DNA from: Artemia franciscana
Taxonomy: Eukaryota > Arthropoda > Branchiopoda > Anostraca > Artemiidae
NCBI RefSeq assembly: GCF_032884065.1
Contig: NC_088883.1
Coordinates: 23,617,637-23,681,636 of the forward strand
Direction: 5' to 3'
DNA length: 64,000 nucleotides
Part shown: one piece after another, positions 34,376 to 44,872 of the stretch
Layout of the letters: each line of letters opens with the position of its first letter
Numbering within the stretch: the first letter of the stretch is position 1
Program-made: the position numbers and the translations under genes
Notes under the pieces: generated by a model
What the model was told of the DNA's origin: nothing
What the model saw: the letters and a program-made list of their open reading frames with translations, nothing else
Database searches by the model: none

Positions 34376-36023
34376 TTTTTTTAAATGAAAGCAAGGAGAG
34401 ACATTAAAACTTAAAACAAACAGAAATTACTCCATATATGAAAGGGGCTTTTCTTCCTCAACGCCCCACTCTTTACGCTAAAGTTTGACTCTTTCTCTTT
34501 ACTCTACATTTTAAAACAGTAAAAACTTTAGCGTAAAGAGCGGGGCGTTGAGGAAGAAAAGCCCCTTTCATATACAGAGTAATTTCTGTTCGTTTTAAGT
34601 TTTAATGTCGCTCCTTGCTTTCATTTAAGAAAACTTTTTTTCTGGACGTTTTTGAATTTATGCATGTTTTGATCTTGGCTCTCCGCACATACATAATTAA
34701 AACAAAATTTGCATATTGATTAATTGCAATTAATCGGAAAATTTGAGAAAAAACGAGCAAGGGAGGAGGCCTAGTTGCCCTCTAATTTTTTGGTTACTTA
34801 AAAAAGCAACAAGAACTTTTAATTTTTTACAAACGTTTTCATTGGTAAAACATATAAGTCACTTACGAATTAATTTACGCAACGAACTTCTATATTCATA
34901 TGTTTTTGCTGCGTGTATGAGGGGGTTCAACCCTCGTCGATTCCTCGCTCTTTACCCTAAAGCTTAAATTTTTCCCAATTCCTTAAGAATGAGCTCTGAA
35001 TCACAAAGGCTGTAGAATAAATAATTGAAATTACTAAAAATACTTTAGCGTAAAGAGTGAGGTATAACGAGGAGGTAAGCCCCTCATACGCGTAATAATT
35101 TTTGTTCGTTGCAAGTGTTAGTGCTGCTCCTTATTTTCAGCAGAAAAAACTTTTCATATTTATTTTTTCATTTTTTTTTTCAAATAATGCTAGAAAATCC
35201 TGTGCCCCCTTCATTGAAATTCTCTTCCCCCATGACATGTTTCTCCATGGAAATATCCTCCCACGTAATACCCCCTCCCTCAAATCTCCCCTTAAACAAA
35301 AAAAAATCCCCCTGAAAACGTCTGTACACTTCCCAGTAACCATTACTACATGTAAACACAGGTAAAAGTTTGTAACTTGCAGCCCCTCCCACAGGGACTG
35401 CAGGGGAATAAGTCGTCCCTAAAGACATAGTTATTAGGTTTTTTGACTATGGTGAATAAAATGGCTACCTCAGAATTTTGATTTGGTGACTTTCGGGAAA
35501 AAATGAGTGTGGGAAGGGGCCTAGGTGCCCTCAAATTTTTTTGGTCTCTTAAAAAGGGCACTAGAAATTTTGATTTCCGTTAGAATGAGCCCTCTCGCGA
35601 CATTCTATGACAACTCAGTCGATAAAATCATCACTGGGGAAAAAAACAAACAAACAAAAAAACAAATAAACACGCATCTGTGATCTGTCTTCTGGCAAAA
35701 AATGCGAAATTCCACATTTTTGTAGATAAGAGCTTGAAACTTCTACAATAAGGTTCTCTGATACGCCAAATCCGATGGCGTGATTTTTGTTAAGATTGTA
35801 TGACTTTTAGGGGGTGTTTCCCCCTGTTTTCTAAAATGAGGCAAATTTTCTCAGGCTTGTAACTTTTGATGGGTATACTGATCTTGATGAAACTTATATA
35901 TTTAAAATCAGCATTAAAATGCAATTCGTTTGATGTAACTATTGGTATCAAAATTCCATTTTTAGAGTTTTGGTTAATATTGAGCCAGGTCGCTCCTTAC
36001 TACAGTTTGTTACCACAAACTGT
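34376..36023 (-). mobile_element. Dispersed repeat with terminal hairpin, inserted in a LINE
   Basis: The right end carries the hairpin ACAGTTTGT-TACC-ACAAACTGT (36002-36023) next to GGTCGCTCCTTAC. The left end has AAAGCAAGGAGAGACATTAAA (34386). The interior includes a ~180 bp foldback (34420-34600) and segments matching 47209-48400 in reverse. Splits the RT of the plus-strand LINE between motif A and motif B. The two frames 35102-35365 and 35137-35428 are not convincing proteins. This repeat resembles sequences I associate with Artemia. Confidence 0.7.
34415..34600. repeat. Foldback module (CAGAAATTACT...AGTAATTTCTG)
   Basis: Left arm: ACAGAAATTACTCCATATATG, AAAGGGGCTTTTCTTCCTCAAC, GCCCCACTCTTTACGCTAAAG. 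Right arm is its complement: CTTTAGCGTAAAGAGCGGGGC, GTTGAGGAAGAAAAGCCCCTTT, CATATACAGAGTAATTTCTG. Arms are ~70-75 bp around an unpaired ~40 bp centre. The same module is at 48170-48350 and, diverged, at 55410-55610. Confidence 0.85.
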
Positions 36024-36400
36024 TTGAATACAGAGAGTAAGGCTTTTTGATAATGAAGGAGAATCAATCCTCTGAAAGAGACGCAGGGTGTTGTCTTAGG
36101 ACCTACCCTATTTAATATCTATGTAAATGATATCTTTTGATTAGCTACAAATCATCTAACTCTTTAAACTGATGACTCAAAATTGTTTGATGCAGTCAAT
36201 CATGAGTCACTACAAGCAGATCTTGACCATATTCAAAACTGGGCAAAAACATGGCACATGAGCTTCAATGTTGACAAAAGTGGTGTTATTCATTATGGCA
36301 AATCCAACCCAGGTTTCAAGTATGCCATGATCAATCCAGTTGTAAATAACATTCAAGAGCTCCAAAGTGTGGAAGTGCAGATCATTACTAAAAAAAACTC
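36024..36400 (+). pseudogene. RT palm fragment of the split LINE
   Basis: After the repeat, plus-strand coding resumes: GVVLGPTLFNIYVNDI (motif B), TDDSKLFDAVNHESLQADLD (motif C with YADD changed to TDD) and WAKTWHMSFNVDKSGVIHYG. It stops at about 36400. Confidence 0.7.
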
Positions 36401-36539
36401 CTGAAAACTTTGTGTGGCAAGGGTTCTTCTACTTATAAAAGCTACAGCAGGATGGCATATCTTTCAGCATAAATTTGAAGACAGACAAAACACTTATCAA
36501 ATGCATTACTTTTTTTGAAAATTTTATTTAAAAAAAAAT

Positions 36540-37200
36540 GACTTCAAACAGTCATGCACTCTCTGATGAAGTCAAAGTCACCAGCAGGGTCCACTAGGGC
36601 AGTGTCCTGGGCCCTACCCTGTTCAATATATATGTAAATGAGCTAGTCCTTATCACCAGTAACAAAACCACTCTTTATGCAGATGATTTAAAACTCATAG
36701 GTCCTGTCAACACCCCTTCTGCCCTCAACCACATGTGCTCCTGGGTCAAAAGATGGTTGCTGGAATTCAATACTGAAAAATGCAAGGTCATATACTTTGG
36801 ACACAACAACCCAAAGCAACAGTAGCTTATGACCCAAAACCCTGGGAGTCACCTCATACTGGAGCATGTTCAGGAGGAGGGAGACCTTGGAGTTGTTGCA
36901 GACTCCCAGTTGAAATTCAGCTCCCACTCATAGAAGATCTCAGCCAATGCTAGCAGAGCCCTAGGCATCATTAAACACAGCATTACCAGCAGAAGTAGAC
37001 ATGTAATCACCAAGCTCTACAAAGGACTAGTAAGATTGTGTTTGGAGGTGGGGACCATCCTGGCCACCCCTTGATTCAAAAAGAACAAGGTAGTGCTTGA
37101 GCAAATCCAACAAAGGGCCACTAAGCTGATTGTTGGCATGGAAAACAAGCCCTACAGTGAACAGCTGAGGGAATCAACCTCCCTTCTTTAGTCTACAGGC
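36540..37200 (+). pseudogene. Second RT palm and thumb fragment
   Basis: The plus strand reads GSVLGPTLFNIYVNELVLI, TLYADDLKLIGPVNTPS (intact YADD), MCSWVKRWLLEFNTEKCKVI, DLGVVADSQLKFSSHS, RALGIIKHSITSRSRHVI and YKGLVRLCLEVGTILATP. This is closely related to the minus-strand LINE at 30.1-30.9 kb, with in-frame stops. It is a separate insertion or a rearranged piece next to the split LINE. Confidence 0.75.
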
Positions 37201-37239
37201 AGAAACATGGGGATATGTTGAGGGTGTCAACGGTTTATG

Positions 37240-37740
37240 CAGTCAGCCCTACTGCAGAAGATTACAATCTGTTAACCTCCCAACACTCGTTTTTCAGCGT
37301 AGGCGTAACGACATGCTGCTCACCTACAGGTACCTCCAGCAAGCGGATCAGAAGCTGTTCACTTTCTCTCCCCACCAAAAGCAAACACAAGGACTTTACA
37401 AAAAGCTGTTCAAATCCAGCGTTAACACCAAAGTCCGACTAGATTTTTTCAGCCAGCGAGTGGTGAACTATTGGAACCAACTTAGCCAAGAGACAGTCTC
37501 AGCAACCTCGCCCAAGGAATTCAAAAAGAGGCTTGACAAGGAATGGGAGGCCAAACCATGGAGATTCCAGTGGGAAAACCCCTCCCAGCCCTCACTACCA
37601 TAGCAGTCGTGGAACACAATAGAGTTAGCTTGGAGGATGATGCGGCTTGTCATACTCAACCATCTCACACACTCTATCCAAAGTTGCTGTTGTGCGGTGG
37701 TGCCAACTCTAAATTGCTGGAGAATGGTCCTTGAACCATA
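37240..37740 (+). pseudogene. LINE RT C-terminal fragment
   Basis: Frame at 37313-37603: MLLTYRYLQQADQKLFTFSP, VRLDFFSQRVVNYWNQLSQE, EFKKRLDKEWEAKPWRFQWE. This is the C-terminal end of the CR1-like family; the PWR motif is shared with the other copies. A frameshift around 37300 separates it from the preceding fragment. Confidence 0.75.
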
Positions 37741-38290
37741 CCTACCATGTGATCACCGTTACCAAGTGGGCTTAAATTGCATCTCTCCAGCACTCTCTAG
37801 TCCCTATGGTTTGTTGCTTGACCTTAGCACAGCAACCAGATCTATCGCCATCATCAACTACGGAGCATCACAGTTCTTGCAACTAATTTGCTCTGAAGTG
37901 CGAATTAAGGTAATTAAGGTAATATGATCCAGGTGCAAAAACTCCTCTCTAACAATCAAGAAAATGAGCTCCTGGAGATTGACCCCTCCCACATAGCATG
38001 AGGACACCCAAAACAAATCTGCAAACTTCATGCAAAGACTGGAGTAGGATGCAGCTTCTTCTCAAACTGGATTGTGAACCTCTGGAACAACCTCAAGGAG
38101 AACACTGTTTCTGCTGAATCAACAGATGTATTCAAACATCATCTGGATGCTGAGTGGAGTGACAAACCATGGAGACTTGACTGGGATGCACCAGAATCTA
38201 ATCAGCCATGTATGCAACTGTCATCACAAGGAGTGATTCAACATGATCAAAAGTCCTTATTTCACTCAAAGCTGTGATTTAAGGTAATTT
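37741..38290 (+). pseudogene. LINE 3' pieces with (TTAAGGTAA) tails
   Basis: 37889-37925 contains GCTCTGAAGTGCGAATTAAG followed by GTAATTAAGGTAA, a LINE 3' tail. 37930-38277 encodes ENELLEIDPSHIA, then NLWNNLKENTVSAESTDVFK, WSDKPWRLDWD and LSSQGVIQHDQKSLFHSKL, ending with the TTTAAGGTAATTT tail at 38278-38290. Two 3' ends of one family lie in series. Confidence 0.7.
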
Positions 38291-38689
38291 ATTACAAACT
38301 GGAAAACAAAGGAAAGAAATTAAGATAAAGGTTCTCCTGTTGTGAAATGTGTTAACCAGGCCTAGGATAATTTTTGCATTGTATGAAGTAAGAACTGTTT
38401 CCTTAACATGCCTCTGTATGTGGTGGACTCTTTATATATTTACACAAAAAAAAAATTAGAATATTTGAAGAGTACAAAAAAAGAATTCAAGCAGCATGTT
38501 CAATTTAATAGTAGGTCAGTAATGTAATCCGTCTGAAATTTACCCACTTAAATTCAATGTCTTTTGGAAGGAGTAGAGGTAAGTACATTACCCCTTTGAG
38601 AGACCACCATGGCTCTGGATCTCTTCTTGAAATTCATTAAAATAATTTAACAAACCTACTTACCAAAATGCAAAATAAGATCTAGAGTT
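38291..38689. other. No gene recognised
   Basis: AT-rich intronic sequence of Drp1 between LINE tails and the inverted repeat; an A-run lies at 38445-38455. Confidence 0.45.
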
Positions 38690-39114
38690 TGACCTTTTAC
38701 CCATTTGGGTAAATGATTACTTTTGTTCCAAGTGCTCTATAGTGCATATTACAGCATATAGCAAGATTCTGATGATTGCATATTGTTTCTTTATCATTAT
38801 TAGAGAAGCATATTCATTTTTTAGGTTTCTAAAATCCCTCTCCAATGAGACCAAAAATGCATAAAGTGGTCTTACTTAAAGGTAAAACTACCTACAGAGC
38901 AAAGCATATTAGTCCATGAGCCCTGCAGGCAGTGGGGCAAGGTCTGCATTCTATAATAGGCCAATTTAATAAAACTTGTTTTTTTTTAGTTTTATCACTC
39001 TTTTTTGAATAGATATAGAACACACACCTCACCCTGCTGCCTGCAGGACTCATGAACTAATAGGCTTTGCTCTATAGGTAATGATACCTGTAAGCAAGCC
39101 CACTTTATGCATTT

Positions 39115-39290
39115 TTCTTACCAACCGTGTTGCCAACCTCTGGAATAAATTACTGCCAGATACCACAGACAGCTTTAAGCATTTAAACCACAGACAGCTT
39201 TTAGAACCATCTTGACAATGAATGGTCAGAAAAAAGAATGGAAGTACAACTGGGAAGCCCTTGAATCAGCAACATCAAACCACTAGTCAA
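39115..39290 (+). pseudogene. LINE RT C-terminal remnant
   Basis: It reads LTNRVANLWNKLLPDTTDSF, then a short internal duplication of CATTTAAACCACAGACAGCTT and a degenerate end. Another C-terminal WNKL...F piece of a CR1-like LINE, sitting inside the split inverted repeat. Confidence 0.55.
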
Positions 39291-39300
39291 GTGTATGTAT

Positions 39301-39940
39301 TTGGTAAAATTCTAGTTAATTGACTTCTTGCTATCTTGGAAAGGGTTTAGGTTAGGAAAATAAAACTTTCAGGGATGAGTCTACAGGCTAAAGTATGTCC
39401 CGGGAAGGTATTTTAAAGTACCCACTTCCACTTCTTCTCCCTCTAGAGGACCCTGAACTTTGCGTACATGACAGGTCTATACCTATTGAAATTTTGACAA
39501 AACAACATTTACCTTAATTTTCAGTTACTAGTTGCTTTTTCTCTGCCTTTAGTTGTGAAAATGCAATTCCTGTTATTTGACCAGCATTTTGAGCCATATT
39601 AATGTTTTTTTTCAAGATTTAGGAAATGTATTTGCATGTCTTTAAAACCTTATAAAATGGAATTGAGCAAAGTTATGAAGCTGAAAACAATTTTGTTGTA
39701 CTTCAATTAAGCAAAAGATTTATTTTGCAAGGTTTCATTTTTATAACACACATATTTTTAAAGGTCATCAAAGGTCAGGGCCCTCAAGAGGGAGAAGGAG
39801 TGGAGGTAGTTGCTTCAAAATACCTTCCCGGGACATACTTTAGTTGGTAGATTTATCCCTAAAGGTTTCATTCTCCTAACCTAAACCCTTTCTGAGATAG
39901 CAAGAAGTCAATTAACTAGAATTTTACCATGTATTCAACT
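39301..39940. mobile_element. Non-autonomous DNA element with ~115 bp TIRs, copy 1
   Basis: The left terminus (TGGTAAAATTCTAGTTAATT...GACTTCTTGCTATC...GGTTAGGAAAAT...CCCGGGAAGGTATTTT) is matched in reverse complement by the right terminus (AAAATACCTTCCCGGG...GATAGCAAGAAGTC...AATTAACTAGAATTTTACCA). The two flanks share TGTATT, a possible target duplication. The ~400 bp centre has no coding frame. A second copy lies at 48632-49245. MITE-like. Confidence 0.75.
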
Positions 39941-39999
39941 ATGTGTCATGTGTTATCAACTCTGGAGTTTCTACAAGTAAAAGTCCTTAGATTGCTTCA

Positions 40000-40025
40000 A
40001 GCTGTAATTTAAGGTAATTTTCAGT
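40000..40025 (+). repeat. LINE 3' tail
   Basis: GCTGTAATTTAAGGTAATTT, the same tail as at 28.15, 29.8 and 38.3 kb. Confidence 0.5.
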
Positions 40026-40289
40026 TTGCTCCATGGAGGAGGAGGGTCAACCAGAAATAGATGTGCTTCTATATTAATAACAAGGAAACAATATGTGATT
40101 GTCAGAATCTTGCTATATGCAGTAATAGCCTATGTACTTTAGAGCACTTGGAATGAAAGTAAACATTTACCCCCATTAGTGTTCTAAATTGGTAGTTTAG
40201 GCTAACAGATTGAATTTCAAAATTTTATTATGAATACTCCATTATTATAAATATTTACCAACTGATTCACTGTACAAAGGTTAACCTAC

Positions 40290-40391
40290 CTGACTTCCAA
40301 CAACAACAATCTGTGGAAGTTGAATTAAATCAGTCCCCACTGTCGTGCAGACTTCTTGAAGCTTGTTGATAAGTGGTATGAGGAACTCCAT
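40290..40391 (-). CDS. DNM1L: Dynamin-related GTPase (Drp1/DNM1L type), exon 1 with start codon
   Basis: Minus strand. ATG at 40391-40389 in the context AGTTAATGG, 34 codons, donor GTAGGT after 40290, phase 0. Encodes [19 protein letters not shown], then [13 protein letters not shown]. The start matches the known N-terminus of Drp1-type proteins (MExLIPxINKLQDV...[11 protein letters not shown]). The last residues form the beginning of the P-loop that exon 2 completes. The intron to exon 2 is about 22.3 kb. CCCGGAAGT (40394-40402, minus) just before the ATG is an ETS-type site often found at housekeeping promoters, but the transcription start is unknown. Confidence 0.93.
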
Positions 40392-40962
40392 TAACTTCCG
40401 GGTTTCACTTTAGAATTATACAAGTTATAGCCAATTTATGAAAAACGTTAAAAAATTTAATAGACTTCTATTTCTTTACTCAACCAGTGTTGCAAAAACA
40501 GTATTTTTGTTTTATACTAAACGAAGCCTTGAAAACACAAACAAAAAGTGTGTCGAAAACTTTTGTCCGTGCTTGAAAATAAAGGCTATTTCGGAGTCTA
40601 ACACTCCAGAGTCTAAACACCAAAGAGACTTTTTTTTTCATACAAAAGAATCAACTAGCTTTAGATTTTAATTTAAGATAGTGTTTATGAAGGTAATCTA
40701 AGCAGGTTTTTAAGGATGATACTCAAAAAGAGAATTACAAATATGCTAATAGTGACTCAAGGTTTTAAAGCACGACAAATTATGCTTCTTCCCTAAAGAA
40801 TAGTGTAAAATTAAAAGGCATTCAAGAATTTAGGGCTATAGCAAGAACTGTTACATTTTATATAAGACTGAAATCTCATATGGGTGAATCATTTTTACAA
40901 AACATGAGAATTTCTCTTTTTCATTTTTTTTCTCTCTCTTCCTCCCCTATTTTTTATCATAA
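40392..40962 (-). promoter_or_regulatory. Upstream region of Drp1 exon 1
   Basis: Sequence 5' of the Drp1 start codon. An ACCCGGAAGT ETS-like site lies at 40394-40403 on the minus strand. No clear TATA box at a defined distance; AT-rich throughout. The Helitron boundary at 40963 lies only ~570 bp upstream of the ATG. The plus-strand frame 40438-40671 shows no family. Promoter assignment is by position only. Confidence 0.4.
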
Positions 40963-41044
40963 TCTATATATATAAAAATAAGTTGTCTGTGGATGGATGG
41001 ATGGATGTGTCAGGTGACGTCACCTGAAAAAACTGGATCAGGTG

Positions 41045-41710
41045 ACGTCAAAACTGAAAAAACTAAAAAAAGGCAAAAACTACAAAAAAAACTAAAAACT
41101 AATAAAAAAAATAAAAAAGCTAAAAAACTAAAAAAACTATAAAGGTAAAAACCAATAAAAAACTAAAAAAAAAACTGAAAAAACTAAAAAAAGGCAAAAA
41201 CTACAAAAAAAACTAAAAACTAATAAAAAAAGTAAAAAAGCTAAAAAACTAAAAAAACTAAAAAAAGGTAAAAAACTAAAAAAAATAAAAAATAAAAAAA
41301 CTAAAAAAAAGGAAAAAACTGAAAAATAAGCTAAAATAAAGGTAAAAACCAATAAAAAACTAAAAAAAAAAAGGAAAAAACTAATAAATGACGACACTCA
41401 AAGAGAAAAAAAAGGCAAAAACTACAAAAAAAACTAAAAACTAATAAAAAAAATAAAAAAGCTAAAAAACTAAAAAAACTAAAAAAAGGCAAAAACTACA
41501 AAAAAAACTAAAAACTAATAAAAAAGCTAAAAAACTAAAAAAACTAAAAAAAAGGCAAAAACTACAAAAAAACTAAAAACTAATAAAAAAAATAAAAAAA
41601 CTAAAAAAAACTAAAAAAACTAAAAAAAGGTAAAAAACTAAAAAAACTAAAAACTAAAAAAAACTAAAAAAGGTAAAAACTAAAAGAACTAAAAAAGAAA
41701 AAAATAAATG
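41045..41710. repeat. A-rich minisatellite (AAAAACTAAAA type)
   Basis: Irregular repeats of ACTAAAAA with longer units containing GGCAAAAACTAC or GGTAAAAACC recurring at variable spacing. The Phe/Leu/Ser-rich minus frame (41137-41397) is an artefact. Related A-rich sequence recurs at 41840-41960, 42180-42300 and 45790-46045. Confidence 0.9.
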
Positions 41711-41749
41711 ACGACACTCAAAGAGAAAGCGACCAGGACAAAAGGAATG

Positions 41750-42460
41750 TTCGATTAGCAATCAACAAAGCACCGGGACACAGGGAGTATAAATGACGAC
41801 CCGGGGGAAACAGGGGGATATAAATGACGACCGGGACAAAAAAACTAAAAAGAAAAAAAAACTAAAAACTAATAAAAAAACTAAAAAATCTAAAAATCTA
41901 AATAAGCTAAAAAAGAAAAAAAAAGGAAAAAAATAAAGGAGAAAAACAAAACTAAAAAACGAATGTATATACAGACCGGGACACCGGGATACAAATGACG
42001 ACCGGGACCCGGGACACAGGGAATATAAATGACGACCGGGACACAGGGACACAACTCCGGTACACCGGGATACAAATGACGACCGGGACACAGGGAATAT
42101 AAATGACGACCGGGACACAGGGACACAACTACAACGGGGACACCGGGGGAAACAGGGGGATATAAATGACGACCGGGACAAAAAAACTAAAAAGAAAAAA
42201 AAACTAAAAACTAATAAAAAAACTAAAAAATCTAAAAATCTAAATAAGCTAAAAAAGAAAAAAAAAGGAAAAAAATAAAGGAGAAAAACAAAACTAAAAA
42301 ACGAATGTATATACAGACCGGGACACCGGGATACAAATGACGACCGGGACCCGGGACACAGGGAATATAAATGACGACCGGGACACAGGGACACAACTAC
42401 AACGGGGACACCGGGGGAAACAGGGGGATGTAAATGACGACCGGGACACCGGTACAGGGA
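41750..42460. repeat. CCGGGACAC minisatellite with ~310 bp higher-order duplication
   Basis: Units like GACCGGGACACAGGGAATAT followed by AAATGACGA recur every 25-35 bp. The larger block 41807-42120 is repeated almost exactly at 42142-42440, including the A-rich part and AACGAATGTATATACAGACC. The long minus-strand frame 41762-42475 is the repeat read through, not a gene. Confidence 0.85.
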
Positions 42461-42839
42461 ATGGTCGATTAGCAATCACCATCAACAAAGCTCAAGGGCA
42501 ATCATTAGAATCATGAGGTATAGATCTGAATACAGATTGTTTTCCCATGGACCATTATATGTTGCATGTTCAAGAGTCGGTAAACCTGACAATCTATTTA
42601 TATGCAAAGACAATGGGACAGCAAAGAATGTTGTATATTCGCAAGTTTTACGTAGTTAAAACCATATATATATATCTATCTATATTCACAGGTGGGACAT
42701 AGGGACACAACTACAATGGCGCGTAACTATTATGGCGCGTAACGACTTACGCGCGCGGGGGGGCTTGGGGGGGGCGCGAAGCGCCCCCACCAACTAGGTG
42801 TTGGGGTGGCGCGAAGCGCCACCCCAACAGCTAGTAATC

Positions 42840-43260
42840 TATAAATTATTTTTATAAATCGAACAGTATTTAGACATAAAAAGACATCATCAACATATTC
42901 GATAATACCATGATTATTTTTTTTTATCCTTCCTCCAATGAAATATTGAATCGTTATAATGAGAACAGGAATAAGGCTTAGGGAGTTTTGCCCGTAAACA
43001 AAAGGAGCTGCTGATCAGCTACGAGAATCAATTTTGTTATTTGATCTTCAACAAAAGGCAAATTGAAATTGAGCGCTGCTTTGAGCCACTTAGCATGATA
43101 TTTGAATGAACGAGACTTGCATCAATTCGAATTATATTACTCATAGTTTCAGTTCTGTCCGTTCATTAAGCCTAATATTTTATATTGTTTAGATTTTTCC
43201 CCAAAGAATTATCTAAGCTTGCTCAAAAAAGGAGACACTCTTACAGCTGGATGGTATTAG
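42840..43260 (-). pseudogene. Possible Penelope-like RT fragment
   Basis: Minus-strand reading across frames gives WLKAALNFNLPFVEDQITKL, QLLLFTGK, then VYGQNSLSLIPVLIITIQYF and finally EYVDDVFLC. The FxxxGxxYxQ...SPLxPxL...YVDD order is that of Penelope-like element RTs, with several substitutions and at least two shifts. No GIY-YIG part is seen. Lies between two plus-strand Helitrons. Confidence 0.45.
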
Positions 43261-43299
43261 TCTATGAGAATCTTCTTATAAAAAAATTCGGCGGACAAA

Positions 43300-43939
43300 C
43301 CATAAAAAGACAAACCGGGGGGCACAGGGGGATATATAAATGACGACGGGGACACAGGGAATGTTTGATTAGTAATCACCATCAACAAAGCTCAAGGGCA
43401 ATCATTAGAATCATGAGGTATAACTAAAAAAAAAGTGAAAAACAAAAAAAAAAGACCAATTTAAAAACGAATGTATATACAGACCGGGACAATGGGACAC
43501 AAATGACGACCGGGACACCGGGACACAGGGAATATAAATGACGATCGAGACACTCAAAGATAAATTACAGACTGGGACCCCGGGACACAAGTGACGACCA
43601 GGACACAGGGAATATAAATGACGATATAAATGACGACGGCGACACAGGGAATGTTCGATTAGCAATCACCATAACCAAAGCTCAAGGGCAATCATTAGAA
43701 TCATGAGGTATAGATCTGAATACGGATTGTTTTTCCCATGGACATATGTTATATATATATATATATATGTTGTTATATATATGTTATATATTATAATAAC
43801 ATATATAACATATTATGTTATATATTATATGTTGCATGTTCAAGAGTCGGTAAACCTGACAATCTATTTATATGCACAGACAATGGGACAGCAAAGAATG
43901 CTGTATATTCGCAAGTTTTACGTAGTTAATAACATATAA

Positions 43940-44036
<97 letters not shown>

Positions 44037-44158
44037 TCACAAGTGGGACACAGGGACACAACTACAATGGTGCGTAACTAATATGGCGCGTACCGACTTA
44101 CTAGCGCGGGGGGCTTGGAAGGGGGCGCGAAGCGCCCCCCCCCCACCCCAAAAGCTAG
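43300..44158 (+). mobile_element. Helitron remnant with intact 3' end
   Basis: CCGGGACAC minisatellite (43310-43640), two copies of the helicase-end remnant (AAAGCTCAAGGGCAATCATT at about 43388 and 43677), LRS-type C-terminal coding remnant (43840-43929), a (TA)n tract (43944-44033), then the CACAGGGACACAACTACAAT and GCGCGTAAC region. It ends with a GC-rich hairpin (44113-44130 region) and CTAG at 44155-44158. The 5' end is missing. The next Helitron starts three bases later. Confidence 0.7.
43944..44033. repeat. (TA)n microsatellite inside Helitron
   Basis: Pure TA repeat at the same internal position as in other copies, after the helicase-end remnant. Confidence 0.95.
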
Positions 44159-44338
44159 TCTTCTATATATATATATAAATAAGTTGTCTGTCTGTCTGTC
44201 TGTCTGTCGAGTGACGTCATTATAAGGATTTAGCTGTATGTCGTCATGAAGTTAGTTGTCGTCATGTTTGTTATGACGATGCTTAGTATATGACGTCATT
44301 ATTAGTATCAAAGAGAAATTTTTAATTGTAAGAAGATC

Positions 44339-44872
44339 GTGGACAGAAAAATTTTTAATTGTAAAATGACTGAAGAACCTACAATGGCAACAGCCGAGAA
44401 AGCTGCTCAAAGAGTCTATGTTAAAAAACTTGCGGCTGATAGAGAAAGTAAGAAAAGAAAGCGTGCCGAGGAATCCCAAGAACAGCATAAAAACAGGCTT
44501 GCGGCTGATACAGAAAGTAAGAAAAGAAAGCGTGCCGAGGAATCACAAGAACAGAAAGAAAACAGGCTTGCGGCTGATAGAGAAAGTAAGAAAAGAAAGC
44601 GTGCCGAGGAACCACAACAACAGTGTGAAAACAGGCTTGCGGCTGATAGAGAAAGTAAGAAAAGAAAGTGTGCCGAGGAATCACAAGAACAGCAAGAAAA
44701 CAGGCTTGCGGCTGATAAAGAAAGTAAGAAAAGAAAGTGTGCCGAGGAATCACAAGAGCAACCTGAAAATTATCGCCTGGCATTCAGGTACAGCCCAGTC
44801 GATGATTATAGCTTGAGTAGATGTGTTCAAATTGGGACTATGTCTAAAAGTTTCCCTATTGCAAGGCCTTGA
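44339..44872 (+). pseudogene. Helitron protein N-terminus, frame 1
   Basis: Starts MDRKIFNCKMTEEPTMATAE. About five 69 bp (23-residue) repeats encode RLAADRESKKRKRAEE-type units (44430-44765), then NYRLAFRYSPVDDYSLSRCV. At about 44850 one base is missing relative to the copy at 25.4 kb (MSKICPYCK there, MSKSFPIARP here). The frame is thrown off at the start of the Cys-rich motif and ends at 44872. The opposite-strand frames in this repeat are shadows. Confidence 0.85.

Larger units (their letters stand above)
38690..40190. repeat. Large interrupted inverted repeat
   Basis: The inner arms 38860-38950 and 39020-39115 pair over ~90 bp (ATGCATAAAGTGG / CCACTTTATGCAT type ends; GAGCAAAGC...CATGAGCCCTGCAGGCAG and its complement). 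The outer arms 38700-38815 and 40075-40170 also pair (TTCCAAGTGCTCTA...GCATATAGCAAGATTCTGA and its complement). The right arm is split by 39116-40040, which holds a LINE tail and a TIR element. So an original palindrome of some 250 bp per arm was later interrupted. Confidence 0.7.
40963..42834 (+). mobile_element. Complete non-autonomous Helitron
   Basis: The 5' end is TCTATATATATAAAAATAAG followed by TTGTCTGTGG at 40963, preceded by A. The 3' end is the perfect hairpin TTGGGGTGGCGC-GAA-GCGCCACCCCAA (42801-42827), then CAG, CTAG at 42831-42834, then T. That is a clean A|T insertion of 1872 bp. Inside: two TGACGTCA octamers (41015, 41042), a long A-rich minisatellite, the CCGGGACAC minisatellite, and a helicase C-terminal remnant with the INKAQGQS motif region (42470-42660). 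No intact gene, so it depends on an enzyme supplied elsewhere. Confidence 0.85.

Noticed and set aside
35102-35561. Overlapping frames of 66-87 codons on both strands
   Set aside because: Inside the hairpin-ended dispersed repeat; not conserved in its second copy at 47.2-48.4 kb.
41137-41397. Phe/Leu/Ser-rich minus frame resembling a membrane protein
   Set aside because: Complement of an A-rich minisatellite; hydrophobicity is a composition effect.
41762-42488. 237- and 78-residue frames rich in PVSRSSF / CPGRHLY
   Set aside because: Read-through of the CCGGGACAC minisatellite in several frames; the similar frames at 18756-19294, 19573-19803, 20290-20490 and 43411-43665 are the same.
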